Part shown: positions 7,380-17,407 of the stretch, in pieces
How the letters are laid out: every line of letters starts with the position of its first letter
How positions within the stretch are numbered: the first letter of the stretch is position 1
DNA from: an uncultured Pseudomonadota bacterium
Lineage (GTDB): Bacteria > Pseudomonadota > Gammaproteobacteria > Steroidobacterales > Steroidobacteraceae
Reading direction: 5' to 3'
DNA: 35,028 bases
NCBI GenBank assembly: GCA_903879335.1
Contig: CAIRLC010000033.1
Span: forward strand, 1 to 35,028
Notes under the pieces: model-generated
Told to the model about the DNA's origin: nothing
Database searches by the model: none
What the model saw: only the letters and a program-made list of their open reading frames with translations
Position numbers and translations under genes: made by a program

Positions 7380-9494
7380 TTAGTGCTGCTCGACCCGCTT
7401 ATCTTCGGTCGAGCGATGAATGACATAGGCGCGAATCTTCTCAGACGCCGCAGAATCCACTTCCGCTTTGAATGAGACCATCCCGCGCTCCGTCAGGGCG
7501 CCATCGAGCACCACGTGCTCCCACGCCGCCCGGTCTTTGAGCAATGGCGTGCGACGCAGGTCAGGCAAGACGCCATTCCAGGTCGCGCTATCTCCATGGC
7601 AGGTGCTGCAATAGGTGTGGTACAGCGCTTTACCCTCGGTGAGCGTCGCCGCAGAGGCCGTATCCGCGGGTGGGTTGAAGGGTAAGGCGACGGTCGCCGG
7701 CAGCGGTGGCAGCGCGCCCTTGGCGCCGAGCTTGAAGACCAGCACGCGCGGCAGGTTCGACGGCACGTGCGTCTCGCGAGACAACTCGCCCGCAGCAAGG
7801 CCGAAGGCCCCGCCGTAACCGACTTCGATGGCCACGTACTGCTCGCCATCGACCTGGTAACTGATCGGCGCGGCTAAGACGCCCGCCTGCGTCGCGAAGG
7901 ACCAGAGCCGTTCACCGGTATCGGCCCGATAGGCCACAAACTCACCGCTCGAATTACCTTCGAAGACCAAGTTGCCCGCGGTCGATACGACGCCGCCGTT
8001 CGAGGGGCTGTGCAACTCGGCTCGCCAGACTTCCTTGCCTTGCACGGGGTCCCAGGCAACCAAGTGACCCTTGAGTCCTGCGCGCAGTTGCGCCTTGATC
8101 TTCGGATCTTCCGGCAGGCTGCCGGCATTGAAGTCGGTGCCGACGTTCCATGCCAGTTCGTGCGTTTTAGAGTCTTTGCCCGGGAAGTAGGGGAAGCCGG
8201 TATCGGTCACCGGGAAGTAGACCAACTTGGTCAGCGGGCTGAAGGACATCGGCTGCCAGTTGTGCGCGCCACCCGGACCCGGCATCGCCACAAAGGGGAT
8301 CCCGGTCGTGCCGTAATCCGCCGCGGCCACTTCGCCCGGGCGGCCGGTCTTGAGGTCGACGCCCGTGGTCCAATTCACCGTGGTGAATGGATTGGCCGAC
8401 AGTAACTCGCCCGTGGCGCGGTCAAGCACATAGAAGATGCCGTTCTTCGGCGCCTGCATGATGACCGAGCGGGTCTTACCGCCGATCTCAAGGTCCGCCA
8501 GGATCATGTGCTGAGTGGCATCGTAATCCCATGACTCGCCAGGCGTGGTCTGGTAATGCCAGACGTATTCGCCGGTCTTCGCCTTGACCGCCACAATCGA
8601 GCACAAGTAAAGATTGTCGCCGCCGCCCGGGCTACGCAGCTTCTTGATCCATGGCGAACCGTTACCGACACCAAAATAGATTATGTCGAGCTTTGGATCG
8701 TAAGCCATTGAATCCCATACGGTTCCTCCACCGCCAGACTTCCACCATTCGCCCTTCCAGGTGGCCGCAGCTTTCTCCATCGCCTTATTTTCAAAGCCGT
8801 TGGCCGGGTCACCGGGCACCGTGTACACCTTCCATACTTCTTTGCCGGTGTTGGCATCAAAAGCCGCCAAGAAGCCCCGCACGCCCATTTCAGCGCCGCC
8901 GTTGCCGATCAAGACTTTGCCGTCCACGACGCGCGGCGCGCCGGTGATCGTGTAACGACTACCCGGACGCGTGGTGGCCACGGACCAGACTTGCTTGCCG
9001 GTCTCGGCATCAATCGCGATCAGGCGGCCGTCGAGCGTGCCGACAAACACCTTGCCCTCCCACGCCGCGACACCGCGATTGACGACGTCACAGCAGGCAT
9101 TGGGACCGGCAGCACCCGGCACTTTGGGGTCGAAGGCCCACTTCTGAACGCCCGTCTTGGCATCGACGGCAAACACCTTGCTCCAGGCGCCAGTCACGTA
9201 CATCACGCCGTCAATGACCAGCGGCGTCGACTCTTGCCCACGGTGCGCCGTGTCGAGGTCGTAGGACCAGGCCAGGCCCAGTTGGCTGACGTTGTCGGCC
9301 GTGATTTGTTTGAGGGGGCTGAACCGCTGTTCGTCGTAGGTGCGGCCATGGCTCATCCAATTGCCCGGCTCGCTGTCCGCGGCCGTCAATCGCGCCGTGT
9401 TCACAGCCGCCGCTCGATGGGCCGCGCCACCGGATTGGGACCCACACGCGGCGACCACCAGCGCCACACAGGTCAATCCTAAGATTCGCTTCAT
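7380..9494 (-). CDS. PQQ-dependent quinohemoprotein alcohol dehydrogenase, lipoprotein
   Basis: A 704-residue type II quinohemoprotein alcohol dehydrogenase: an eight-bladed PQQ beta-propeller (about 35-590) followed by a C-terminal cytochrome c with CSTCH. Seen: the adjacent Cys pair in NACCDVVNRG that forms the ring over PQQ, the calcium-site segments GNGGAEMG and GVGNGSPW, and the catalytic Asp in SWDYDATQ. The N-terminus has a lipobox (ALVVAACGS, Cys17), so the enzyme should be anchored to a membrane in the periplasm. ATG 9494 is preferred because GGGGG lies about 10 bases upstream; ATG 9503 sits almost on that site. It oxidises primary or secondary alcohols and passes electrons to the respiratory chain. 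With its neighbours, an aromatic or side-chain alcohol is likely. It needs PQQ, whose synthesis genes are not here. Confidence 0.92.
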   Translation of the reverse strand: MKRILGLTCVALVVAACGSQSGGAAHRAAAVNTARLTAADSEPGNWMSHGRTYDEQRFSPLKQITADNVSQLGLAWSYDLDTAHRGQESTPLVIDGVMYVTGAWSKVFAVDAKTGVQKWAFDPKVPGAAGPNACCDVVNRGVAAWEGKVFVGTLDGRLIAIDAETGKQVWSVATTRPGSRYTITGAPRVVDGKVLIGNGGAEMGVRGFLAAFDANTGKEVWKVYTVPGDPANGFENKAMEKAAATWKGEWWKSGGGGTVWDSMAYDPKLDIIYFGVGNGSPWIKKLRSPGGGDNLYLCSIVAVKAKTGEYVWHYQTTPGESWDYDATQHMILADLEIGGKTRSVIMQAPKNGIFYVLDRATGELLSANPFTTVNWTTGVDLKTGRPGEVAAADYGTTGIPFVAMPGPGGAHNWQPMSFSPLTKLVYFPVTDTGFPYFPGKDSKTHELAWNVGTDFNAGSLPEDPKIKAQLRAGLKGHLVAWDPVQGKEVWRAELHSPSNGGVVSTAGNLVFEGNSSGEFVAYRADTGERLWSFATQAGVLAAPISYQVDGEQYVAIEVGYGGAFGLAAGELSRETHVPSNLPRVLVFKLGAKGALPPLPATVALPFNPPADTASAATLTEGKALYHTYCSTCHGDSATWNGVLPDLRRTPLLKDRAAWEHVVLDGALTERGMVSFKAEVDSAASEKIRAYVIHRSTEDKRVEQH

Positions 9495-9694
9495 CACTGA
9501 CATACCCCCGTCATCACAGCTTTTTTGAGTACCCGGCGCCACTCATGTGGCACCCGGAGGACCACTCTGCATCAGGCACTTTAACCCAACCTGCCGGCTC
9601 AACTGCTCGTGCATCGGCTTTCGATCAAGAGAGAACGCCGAATCGATCGGGAAAGGATTAGTCTTTGCGATCCTTACCGACTGGAGACGCTCCT
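9495..9694. promoter_or_regulatory. Divergent promoter region, PQQ-ADH / aldehyde dehydrogenase
   Basis: The 200-base gap between two divergent oxidation genes should hold both promoters. A near-perfect dyad, GGCGCCAC (9535-9542) and GTGGCACC (9547-9554) around TCAT, flanked by CCCGG direct repeats, is a possible operator. No convincing promoter boxes were assigned. Confidence 0.35.
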
Positions 9695-11146
9695 GTGTAT
9701 GAAACCGCCCTGTTGATCGCGGGCCACAACGTGGCCGCCCAATCCGGACAGACCTTTGAACGCTTGAACCCGGTCTCTGGCGAGGTCGTCACTCGAGCCG
9801 CCGCAGCCGGTGTTGCGGACGCGATCGCCGCCGCAGAGGCCGCTGCGGCCGCCTTCCCCGCCTGGTCGGCCACGAGCCCCGCGGAACGTCGCAGCAGACT
9901 CAACAAAGCGGCTGATCTTTTGGAAGCGCGCGGCGCTGAAATCGCCAAAGCCGTGCGCGATGAAACTGGCTCGACCATGGGTTGGGGTCATTTCAACGTG
10001 CATTTTGCGGCCTCGCTGTTCCGCGAAGCGGCGTCGATCACCACCCAAGTGGGCGGCGACGTCATCCCCTCGAACCACGGCAGCACGCTGTCGATGGGCT
10101 ACCGCCAGGCGGCCGGCGTCGTGCTTGGCATCGCGCCGTGGAACGCCCCGATCATCCTCGGCGTTCGTGCCTTGGCCGTCCCGCTCGCCTGCGGCAACAC
10201 GGTGATCCTGAAATCCTCCGAGGTCTGCCCCCAGACCCACGCGCTGATCGGCTCGGTGTTGGTTGAAGCCGGTCTCGGCAATGGCATCGTCAGCGTGCTG
10301 AGCACCGATTTGAAGGATGCCGGCCCCGTGACCGAGGCCTTGATCAGCCACCCGGCCGTCAAGCGCATCAATTTCACCGGCTCCACACGAGTCGGTCGGC
10401 TGCTTGCTGAGACTGCCGCCCGCTATCTGAAGCCCATCCTGCTGGAACTCGGCGGCAAGGCACCGCTGATCGTCTTAGCAGATGCCGATGTCGATGCCGC
10501 CGTGAACGCGACCGTCTTCGGTGCATTCGCGAATGCCGGACAGATCTGCATGTCCACCGAACGCGTCATCGTTGAAGAAAGCATCGCCGATGAGTTCGCC
10601 AGCAAGCTCGCCGCGCGCGTAGCGGCATTGCCGGTGGGCAACCCCAATGAAGGCGAATTTGTGATTGGCTCGGTGGTGGGCCAGGCCACCGTTGATCGGG
10701 TGCAGCGCTTGGTGAAAGAAGCGGTCGCGGCCGGAGCCAAGGTCCTGACTGGCGGCTCGGCGAACGGCACGATCATGCCAGGCGTCGTGGTAGACCACGT
10801 GACGCCGAGCATGGCCCTGTTCCGCGAAGAGTCCTTCGGTCCGCAAGTCTCGATCACGCGAGTGGGTTCCGTGGATGAGGCCGTGGCCTTGGCCAACGAC
10901 ACCGACTATGGCTTGTCGGCCGCAGTCTTCACGCGTGACCTCGCCAAGGGTTTTGCCGTGGCAAAGCGGATTGATTCCGGCATCTGCCACATCAATAGCC
11001 CAACGGTGCAAGACGAAGGGCAGATGCCCTTCGGCGGGGTCAAGGCGTCAGGCTACGGCCGCTTTGGCGGCAAGGCCGGCATTGATGCCTTCACTGAGCT
11101 GCGTTGGATCTCGATCGAGACGGGCACCCGCCGGTATCCGTTCTAA
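9695..11146 (+). CDS. Aldehyde dehydrogenase, vanillin/salicylaldehyde dehydrogenase type
   Basis: A 483-residue NAD(P)-dependent aldehyde dehydrogenase that oxidises an aldehyde to the acid. Seen: the Asn in IAPWNAPI (150), the cofactor loop FTGSTRVGR (227-235), general-base Glu251 in LELGGKAP and nucleophile Cys285 in NAGQICMSTERV. The N-terminal region and the CMSTERV segment resemble vanillin and salicylaldehyde dehydrogenases. Start: GTG 9695 has GGAG 8 bases upstream, and the protein then begins VYETALLIAG; the TTG at 9665 has no clear site. It is divergent from the PQQ alcohol dehydrogenase, so the pair could carry out alcohol-to-aldehyde-to-acid oxidation. Vanillin or a side-chain aldehyde such as vanilloylacetaldehyde are candidate substrates (inference). 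Its stop codon overlaps that of the next gene. Confidence 0.9.
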   Translation: MYETALLIAGHNVAAQSGQTFERLNPVSGEVVTRAAAAGVADAIAAAEAAAAAFPAWSATSPAERRSRLNKAADLLEARGAEIAKAVRDETGSTMGWGHFNVHFAASLFREAASITTQVGGDVIPSNHGSTLSMGYRQAAGVVLGIAPWNAPIILGVRALAVPLACGNTVILKSSEVCPQTHALIGSVLVEAGLGNGIVSVLSTDLKDAGPVTEALISHPAVKRINFTGSTRVGRLLAETAARYLKPILLELGGKAPLIVLADADVDAAVNATVFGAFANAGQICMSTERVIVEESIADEFASKLAARVAALPVGNPNEGEFVIGSVVGQATVDRVQRLVKEAVAAGAKVLTGGSANGTIMPGVVVDHVTPSMALFREESFGPQVSITRVGSVDEAVALANDTDYGLSAAVFTRDLAKGFAVAKRIDSGICHINSPTVQDEGQMPFGGVKASGYGRFGGKAGIDAFTELRWISIETGTRRYPF

Positions 11147-11853
11147 GGGTTATCGAGTCCGCGCAACCACAGACGCAGCGCCTCACCGATCGGGTGAGGC
11201 GCTTCCATCGGCGCCATATGGCCGGCGTTCTCGACCTTGAAGAACGTCGGGTGCGCCAACTGCGCGCACATGGCTTCGTGCTGATCGATCGGCGACCAAC
11301 GATCATTCGTGGCGCTCGATACAAAGACTGGCCGATCAATGCTTGCTAAAACCGACTGGGCGTCGGGTCGATCCAGCAAGGCTTGAATCTGGCCGGCAAA
11401 GCTCTCGACCGACTGTTGCTCAACCATGGACATGAGGTCCGGCCAGAGCGCTGCGATGCGCTCGGGCGCAGCGCCCAACATCGGTGGCAACCAGTCCTTC
11501 GCGACCGCAGTCATTCCGGATTGGCGCGCCAAGTTCACTAATCGACCGCGACTCACGATTTCACCCTCACCGCGCGGATGCACGCCCGTGTTCAATAAAC
11601 CTAAGGCATGCACGCGCTCCGGCGCGCGCCGAAAGACTTCAAGGGCGACCCGTCCACCCATGGAGTGCCCAATGATCACGCTCGGCTTGGTGGTCTCATG
11701 GATCACACGATCCGCCATGGCGCCGATGCTCGTGAGGCCTTCAAAGGACAGGATGCGTACCTCATGCTCATGGGCGATCAAATCGGCGACGTCACGCCAG
11801 ACACGCGCATCGCACAGAAGTCCGGACAACAGAAAAACGGATTGACGTGACAT
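11143..11853 (-). CDS. Alpha/beta hydrolase
   Basis: A 236-residue alpha/beta hydrolase with all three catalytic residues visible: nucleophile Ser64 in IGHSMGG, an Asp in SSATNDRWSP and the His in NAGHMAP. The oxyanion region is LSGLLCDARVW. The fold and length fit small esterases, carbon-carbon bond hydrolases and thioesterases; the sequence does not tell which. The start ATG 11853 is chosen for normal length; the frame is open upstream to 11907. It lies 126 bases downstream of the acetoacetyl-CoA-synthetase-like ligase on the same strand, so hydrolysis of an acyl-CoA, ester or beta-diketone in the same route is possible. Its stop overlaps the stop of the convergent aldehyde dehydrogenase. 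Confidence 0.85.
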   Translation of the reverse strand: MSRQSVFLLSGLLCDARVWRDVADLIAHEHEVRILSFEGLTSIGAMADRVIHETTKPSVIIGHSMGGRVALEVFRRAPERVHALGLLNTGVHPRGEGEIVSRGRLVNLARQSGMTAVAKDWLPPMLGAAPERIAALWPDLMSMVEQQSVESFAGQIQALLDRPDAQSVLASIDRPVFVSSATNDRWSPIDQHEAMCAQLAHPTFFKVENAGHMAPMEAPHPIGEALRLWLRGLDNP

Positions 11854-11979
11854 AGCATCCACTTGAGCACTAAAAGGTGGGCGTGCACACAGACTGGGCG
11901 CACGCAATTTACGAGCGTTGAATCACCACAACAGACCAGAGCCGCGAAGATCGCGACCAAGACGCCGATGCCTTCTCAC

Positions 11980-13986
11980 TCAACTGCCGAAGCGCGGATA
12001 GTCGGTCTGTCGTGCCGCATAATCGATGAAGTAATCGAGAGCTTTGACGTTCGCCATGGCCGATCGATTCGCCGCTTTATCCGGGGCTACGCCCATCAGG
12101 ATGCGCCGCACCGGCACTTCCATCTTTTTACCGGTCAGGGTGTATGGGATGCTCGGTACTTCGTAAATCTTGTCCGGGATGTGCCGAGGCGAGTAATCGG
12201 TGCGCATCTGCGTGCGGATGCGCTCGATCAGGTCGGCATCGAGCACCCGCCCCTCGCGCAATTTCACGAAGAGCGGCATGAAGAAGAGCCCACCGGGCAA
12301 GTCCAAGTTCACGATCAGTGAGTCCTCAATATCCTGCACATTCAGCAGCGATCGATAAACTTCCGCGGTGCCGATCCGGACGCCGTGACGATTCAGCGTT
12401 GCATCGGACCGGCCCAGTACGAAGCATCCTCCGCGCTGATTGATGCGGAAGAAATCGCCGTGGCGCCAGACACCCGGATACTGATCAAAATAGGAGTCCC
12501 GATAGCGTCGACCGTCCGGATCGTTCCAAAAGGCCACCGGCATTGAGGGCATCGGTTGCGTGATCACCAACTCACCGACCTCGTCGACACGAGGTTGGCC
12601 GTTTTCATCGAAGGCGTTGGCCGATACGCCCAAGAGTCGGGTCTGAATTTCACCGGCGTAGACCGGCAAGGTCACAAGACCACCAACGATGCCGCTGCAG
12701 ACGTCGGTGCCGCCACTGCCGGAGTGCCCGAACACATCCGCTTTGACGTTCTGATAGACCCACTGCAGGCATTCAGCGGTCACCGGCGAACCAGCCAGCA
12801 TGACCGTATCAAGCGCGGATAAATCAAATCGGTCTTTGGGCACGATGCCTGCTTTCTGCAGGATGCCGACATAGGTGGGGCTTGCGCCGAAGAGACTGGC
12901 CTTGCTGTCTTCCACCATCCGCCACAGCACATCCGGACCCGGATATGCGGGGTTGCCGTCGTACAAGACCGGCACAACGTCCACCAGGAGCGCGCTCGCC
13001 AGGAAATTCCACATCATCCAGCCGGTCGTGGTGAAGAAGAACATCCGCTGCCGGGCGTGCATGTCGTGATGCAGTAAGAAACTCTTCATCTGCTCCAGAA
13101 TCATCCCACCGTGACCATGCACTATCGGCTTCGGCAAGCCCGTCGTGCCGGAGGAAAAGAGGATCCACAGCGGGTGATTGAACGGCACCTGCTCGAACAC
13201 AAAATCCTCGCGCGCCACGGGCGCCCCGGCAATCGCGTCTTCCCAGTATTCCGTCCGGGCAAAGGGAACCGCCGTCTCCTCGGGACGCAGGTGCCGCATA
13301 TAAATCGCATGCTCGAGGGTCGGCAATGAACTGACGATCGTGGCCAGTTCCGGACGCCGGTCGAAGGCCTTGCCGCCGTAGTGGTATCCATCCACACAGA
13401 ACAGCACCTTGGGCGCCAATTGCGAGAAACGGTCGACCACACCTTGGACGCCAAAGTCCGGGCCGCAACTCGCCCACACCGCGCCAATGCTGGTGGTGGC
13501 AAACATGGCGATCATCGCATCCGGCGTATTCGGCACATAAGCGACAACCCGGTCGCCTGGCTTCACGCCGAGGGCGCGCAACCGCGTCGCCAGCACGCGC
13601 ACCTGCGCCCCGAGCTCGCTCCAGGACAAGGCGCGTAAGGGGTGCTGCTCACTCAGATAGAGCAGCGCGTCCTCACCGGGTCGTTCGTGGCGCAAGGCCT
13701 GCTCGGCATAATTGAGACGCGCTCCTGGAAACCAGACCGCCCCGGGCATGGACCGATCGGCGAGTACCCCCTCGTACGGAGCCGACGATTGGACGCCGAG
13801 GAACTCCCAGGCGGCGCCCCAAAAGCCCTCCAGATCCGTTACTGACCACTGCCAGAGCGCCGCATAGTCCGGGAAATGGTGTCCTCGCTGCGCCAACCAG
13901 GCCAAAAATCGGGTGATATGGGCCCGCCGCACCCGCTCGGCGCCCGGCGTCCAGAGGAGGTCTCCTTCACGTACAGAACTGGTCAT
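11980..13986 (-). CDS. Acetoacetyl-CoA synthetase-like acid:CoA ligase
   Basis: A 668-residue ANL-superfamily ligase of the acetoacetate-CoA ligase type, which activates a 3-oxo acid with ATP and CoA. Seen: the ATP loop LFSSGTTGLPKPIVH, the TTTGWMMWN segment typical of acetyl/acetoacetyl-CoA synthetases, the hinge motif WRHGDFFRIN with GRSDATLNRHGVRIG, and the catalytic Lys region TGKKMEVPVRR. ATG 13986 follows AGGAAGAG. Benzoylacetate-CoA ligase of acetophenone catabolism belongs to this same group, so an aroylacetate is a possible substrate here. The biotin-dependent carboxylase genes at the end of the window would supply such a beta-keto acid (inference). It is divergent from a LysR regulator and shares its operator region. 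Ordinary acetoacetate use is the main alternative. Confidence 0.9.
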   Translation of the reverse strand: MTSSVREGDLLWTPGAERVRRAHITRFLAWLAQRGHHFPDYAALWQWSVTDLEGFWGAAWEFLGVQSSAPYEGVLADRSMPGAVWFPGARLNYAEQALRHERPGEDALLYLSEQHPLRALSWSELGAQVRVLATRLRALGVKPGDRVVAYVPNTPDAMIAMFATTSIGAVWASCGPDFGVQGVVDRFSQLAPKVLFCVDGYHYGGKAFDRRPELATIVSSLPTLEHAIYMRHLRPEETAVPFARTEYWEDAIAGAPVAREDFVFEQVPFNHPLWILFSSGTTGLPKPIVHGHGGMILEQMKSFLLHHDMHARQRMFFFTTTGWMMWNFLASALLVDVVPVLYDGNPAYPGPDVLWRMVEDSKASLFGASPTYVGILQKAGIVPKDRFDLSALDTVMLAGSPVTAECLQWVYQNVKADVFGHSGSGGTDVCSGIVGGLVTLPVYAGEIQTRLLGVSANAFDENGQPRVDEVGELVITQPMPSMPVAFWNDPDGRRYRDSYFDQYPGVWRHGDFFRINQRGGCFVLGRSDATLNRHGVRIGTAEVYRSLLNVQDIEDSLIVNLDLPGGLFFMPLFVKLREGRVLDADLIERIRTQMRTDYSPRHIPDKIYEVPSIPYTLTGKKMEVPVRRILMGVAPDKAANRSAMANVKALDYFIDYAARQTDYPRFGS

Positions 13987-14126
13987 CGTGTCTCTTCCTA
14001 AAATTCAAGCGCGAGCGGGCCCAACCCCGGCATCGAGGGCCCCCATGAGGCGAGAGCCCGGGCTTCGGCGCTCCACTCTCGGCGAACGCCGCCTCCACCG
14101 ATAGCGAAAGGCGAGGTCCGGCCTCT

Positions 14127-14149
14127 GTTACCATTCGCCAATCGGTAAC
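14127..14149. promoter_or_regulatory. LysR-type operator, GTTACC-N11-GGTAAC
   Basis: A perfect interrupted dyad with 6-bp arms, GTTACC (14127-14132) and GGTAAC (14144-14149), 11 bases apart, with a nested ATT-N4-AAT inside. The geometry and T-N11-A core fit a LysR-type binding site. It lies 12 bases before the LysR start and about 140 bases before the divergent ligase, so it probably serves autoregulation and control of the ligase. Confidence 0.7.
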
Positions 14150-14161
14150 CGGACGTAGGCC

Positions 14162-15088
14162 ATGCAGCTGCACCGATTTGATCTCAACCTGCTGGTTGCC
14201 CTCGACACGCTGCTGCGTGAGCGTAACGTGACCCGAGCCTCTGAGCGGCTATTCATTTCGCAGCCGGCGATGAGTTCGGCTCTGAATAAACTGCGCACGT
14301 ACTTTGGCGATCCCCTGCTCATTCGCGTTGGGCGGGAGATGGAGTTGACTCCCCGGGCCGCTTCGTTGGTTGAGCCCGTGCGCGAAGCGCTGCTGAAAAT
14401 ACAGGCCACGCTTGGGCACCAGCCGGAATTTATACCGGCCACCGCGCAGCGGGAATTCAGCATCATCGTCACCGAGGAAGCGGTCCCGGACTTGCTGCCG
14501 GAAATTCTGCGGCGCATCAATGCTGCCGCACCAGGCGTCCGCTGCCACATTGAGCTCGTCGGTCACGACAGCCTGACCAAACTCGAGCACGGCGACGCCG
14601 ACCTCTGTTTGGTGCTCGATAATCTCCGCCTGTATGAGACTACAGCCTACCCGGATAGCTTATTCAGCACCCGCTTGCGCTCGGTCGAGTGGGTGGTGGC
14701 AGTCGATATCCACCATCCGACAGTCTCCAACGAGTTCACCCTCGAGCAGTTCTACGCCCTACCGCAGGTGGTCGGTCGACCGGGCGGATACAGTGCTACG
14801 GGTGGCGAACTGCTGCGTCGGCTGCTGAATGTCGAAGTCCAAGTCCACCTCACGGTGCCAAGTTTGCTTCAGCTGCCGCTCATGTTAGTGGGCACGACGT
14901 TCTTTGCAACCTTGCCGGAACGCGTTGCGCGCCTGATGAGCTCGACGGCACCGCTTCGCACCTTCCCGGTTCCGGTACCGGTCCCCACCCAGCACGAAAT
15001 ACTACTTTGGCACCGACGCCATGACCAGGATCAGGCACACACATGGCTGCGCAATTTAGTGATCCAAACCGCTCAAGACTGCACCTGA
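14162..15088 (+). CDS. LysR-family transcriptional regulator (NodD/PcaQ-like subgroup)
   Basis: A 308-residue LysR regulator. The N-terminal winged helix is clear: FDLNLLVALDTLLRERNVTR, then ASERLFISQPAMSSALNKLR. Residues about 90-300 form the periplasmic-binding-like effector domain (FSIIVTEEAVPDLLPEIL..). The opening resembles the NodD/LinR/NahR group, which often senses aromatic compounds. ATG 14162 gives the expected start for this family. Divergence from the CoA ligase and the dyad operator between them suggest it activates the ligase gene. It may also control the demethylase operon that starts 240 bases downstream on its own strand (inference). Confidence 0.9.
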   Translation: MQLHRFDLNLLVALDTLLRERNVTRASERLFISQPAMSSALNKLRTYFGDPLLIRVGREMELTPRAASLVEPVREALLKIQATLGHQPEFIPATAQREFSIIVTEEAVPDLLPEILRRINAAAPGVRCHIELVGHDSLTKLEHGDADLCLVLDNLRLYETTAYPDSLFSTRLRSVEWVVAVDIHHPTVSNEFTLEQFYALPQVVGRPGGYSATGGELLRRLLNVEVQVHLTVPSLLQLPLMLVGTTFFATLPERVARLMSSTAPLRTFPVPVPVPTQHEILLWHRRHDQDQAHTWLRNLVIQTAQDCT

Positions 15089-15225
15089 TCCGAGCGGATA
15101 CCCGGCCGCAGGGCCTGCGCTCGAGTGCTGCATTCATGCGCCGGCGATTGAGAGTGCTTCACTCCCAGTCGAGAATTGCCGCCCTCGCACCGGTAGTTTT
15201 CTTTCAGCGCCGTTTCATTGGCTAG

Positions 15226-15243
15226 GGTCGGCATGGGCCGACC
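15226..15243. promoter_or_regulatory. Dyad upstream of the LigM-like operon
   Basis: GGTCGGC (15226-15232) and GCCGACC (15237-15243) form a perfect 7-bp dyad around ATGG, in the 239-base gap before the demethylase gene. It may be an operator or a leader hairpin. It does not match the GTTACC dyad seen before the LysR gene. Confidence 0.4.
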
Positions 15244-15318
15244 GAGCGAAGAGCGGATTATCTTTTGGATTGCCGGATCGAGCGGAAGCTCACGGACGGC
15301 ATACTGCGCTGAGGTTGA

Positions 15319-16728
<1,410 letters not shown>

Positions 16729-16771
16729 ACTCCTCACTCACTGAGCGCTCTGCGCGCGCATAGGAAGCTAC

Positions 16772-17311
16772 ATGGGACAGGTCATTTTTGGTCAACCCGA
16801 CAACGGCATTATTCAGATGTCGTACGTGGTCCAAGATATCCATGCAGCAATGCGCGCGTGGAGCGCGAGTGTGGGCGTCGGACCGTGGTTCCTGCTCGAG
16901 CATTTCACCGGCGTTGACCCCGTGTATCGGGGTCAACCTTCACAAGCCGATGTCGCCATCGCGATGGGATTTGCCGGTCATATGAACATTGAATTGATCC
17001 AGCCGAATAACGATGCGCCCTCGGTCTATAAAGAGCACATCGATCGCCATGGCTATGGCTTCCACCATTTCGGCATTGCCTCGCGTCACTTCGAAAAGGA
17101 TTTAGCGGAGTACCAGGCGCGGGGTTTAGACCTCGTTTTTATCGCGGGCGTCCCCAGCGGCGGCAAGGTGGCCTACATGGACACCACGGCCACGATGCCA
17201 GGCTATGTGGAATTGATTGAGATTGGCGATGGCTTTGACGACGTATTTGGTCGTTTCCACCGCGAGAGCCAGAACTGGGATGGACGAGATCCCGTTCGCT
17301 CCTTCATCTGA
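16772..17311 (+). CDS. VOC-superfamily (glyoxalase-like) protein
   Basis: A 179-residue vicinal-oxygen-chelate protein with two beta-alpha-beta-beta-beta units: the first from IIQMSYVVQDIHAAMRAW to about 90, the second from HRHG/HHFGIASRHFEKDL to GYVELIEIG. His in FHHFGIA and Glu in YVELIEI are typical metal ligands of the methylmalonyl-CoA epimerase/glyoxalase type, but the usual first-module His is not obvious (IQMSYVV). No strong ribosome site precedes ATG 16772. It lies between the demethylase gene (43 bases after it) and the E1alpha gene. A role as lyase, epimerase or dioxygenase on a pathway intermediate is possible; the reaction cannot be told from sequence. Confidence 0.82.
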   Translation: MGQVIFGQPDNGIIQMSYVVQDIHAAMRAWSASVGVGPWFLLEHFTGVDPVYRGQPSQADVAIAMGFAGHMNIELIQPNNDAPSVYKEHIDRHGYGFHHFGIASRHFEKDLAEYQARGLDLVFIAGVPSGGKVAYMDTTATMPGYVELIEIGDGFDDVFGRFHRESQNWDGRDPVRSFI

Positions 17312-17407
17312 TCTGCGGTGGTGGCCCAACAACGGCCCACCACTCGATTCTGCGATTATTTCTACTGATAGGCCGCGCACGGTGGTGCGCAGGACACGCT
17401 GCATTCT

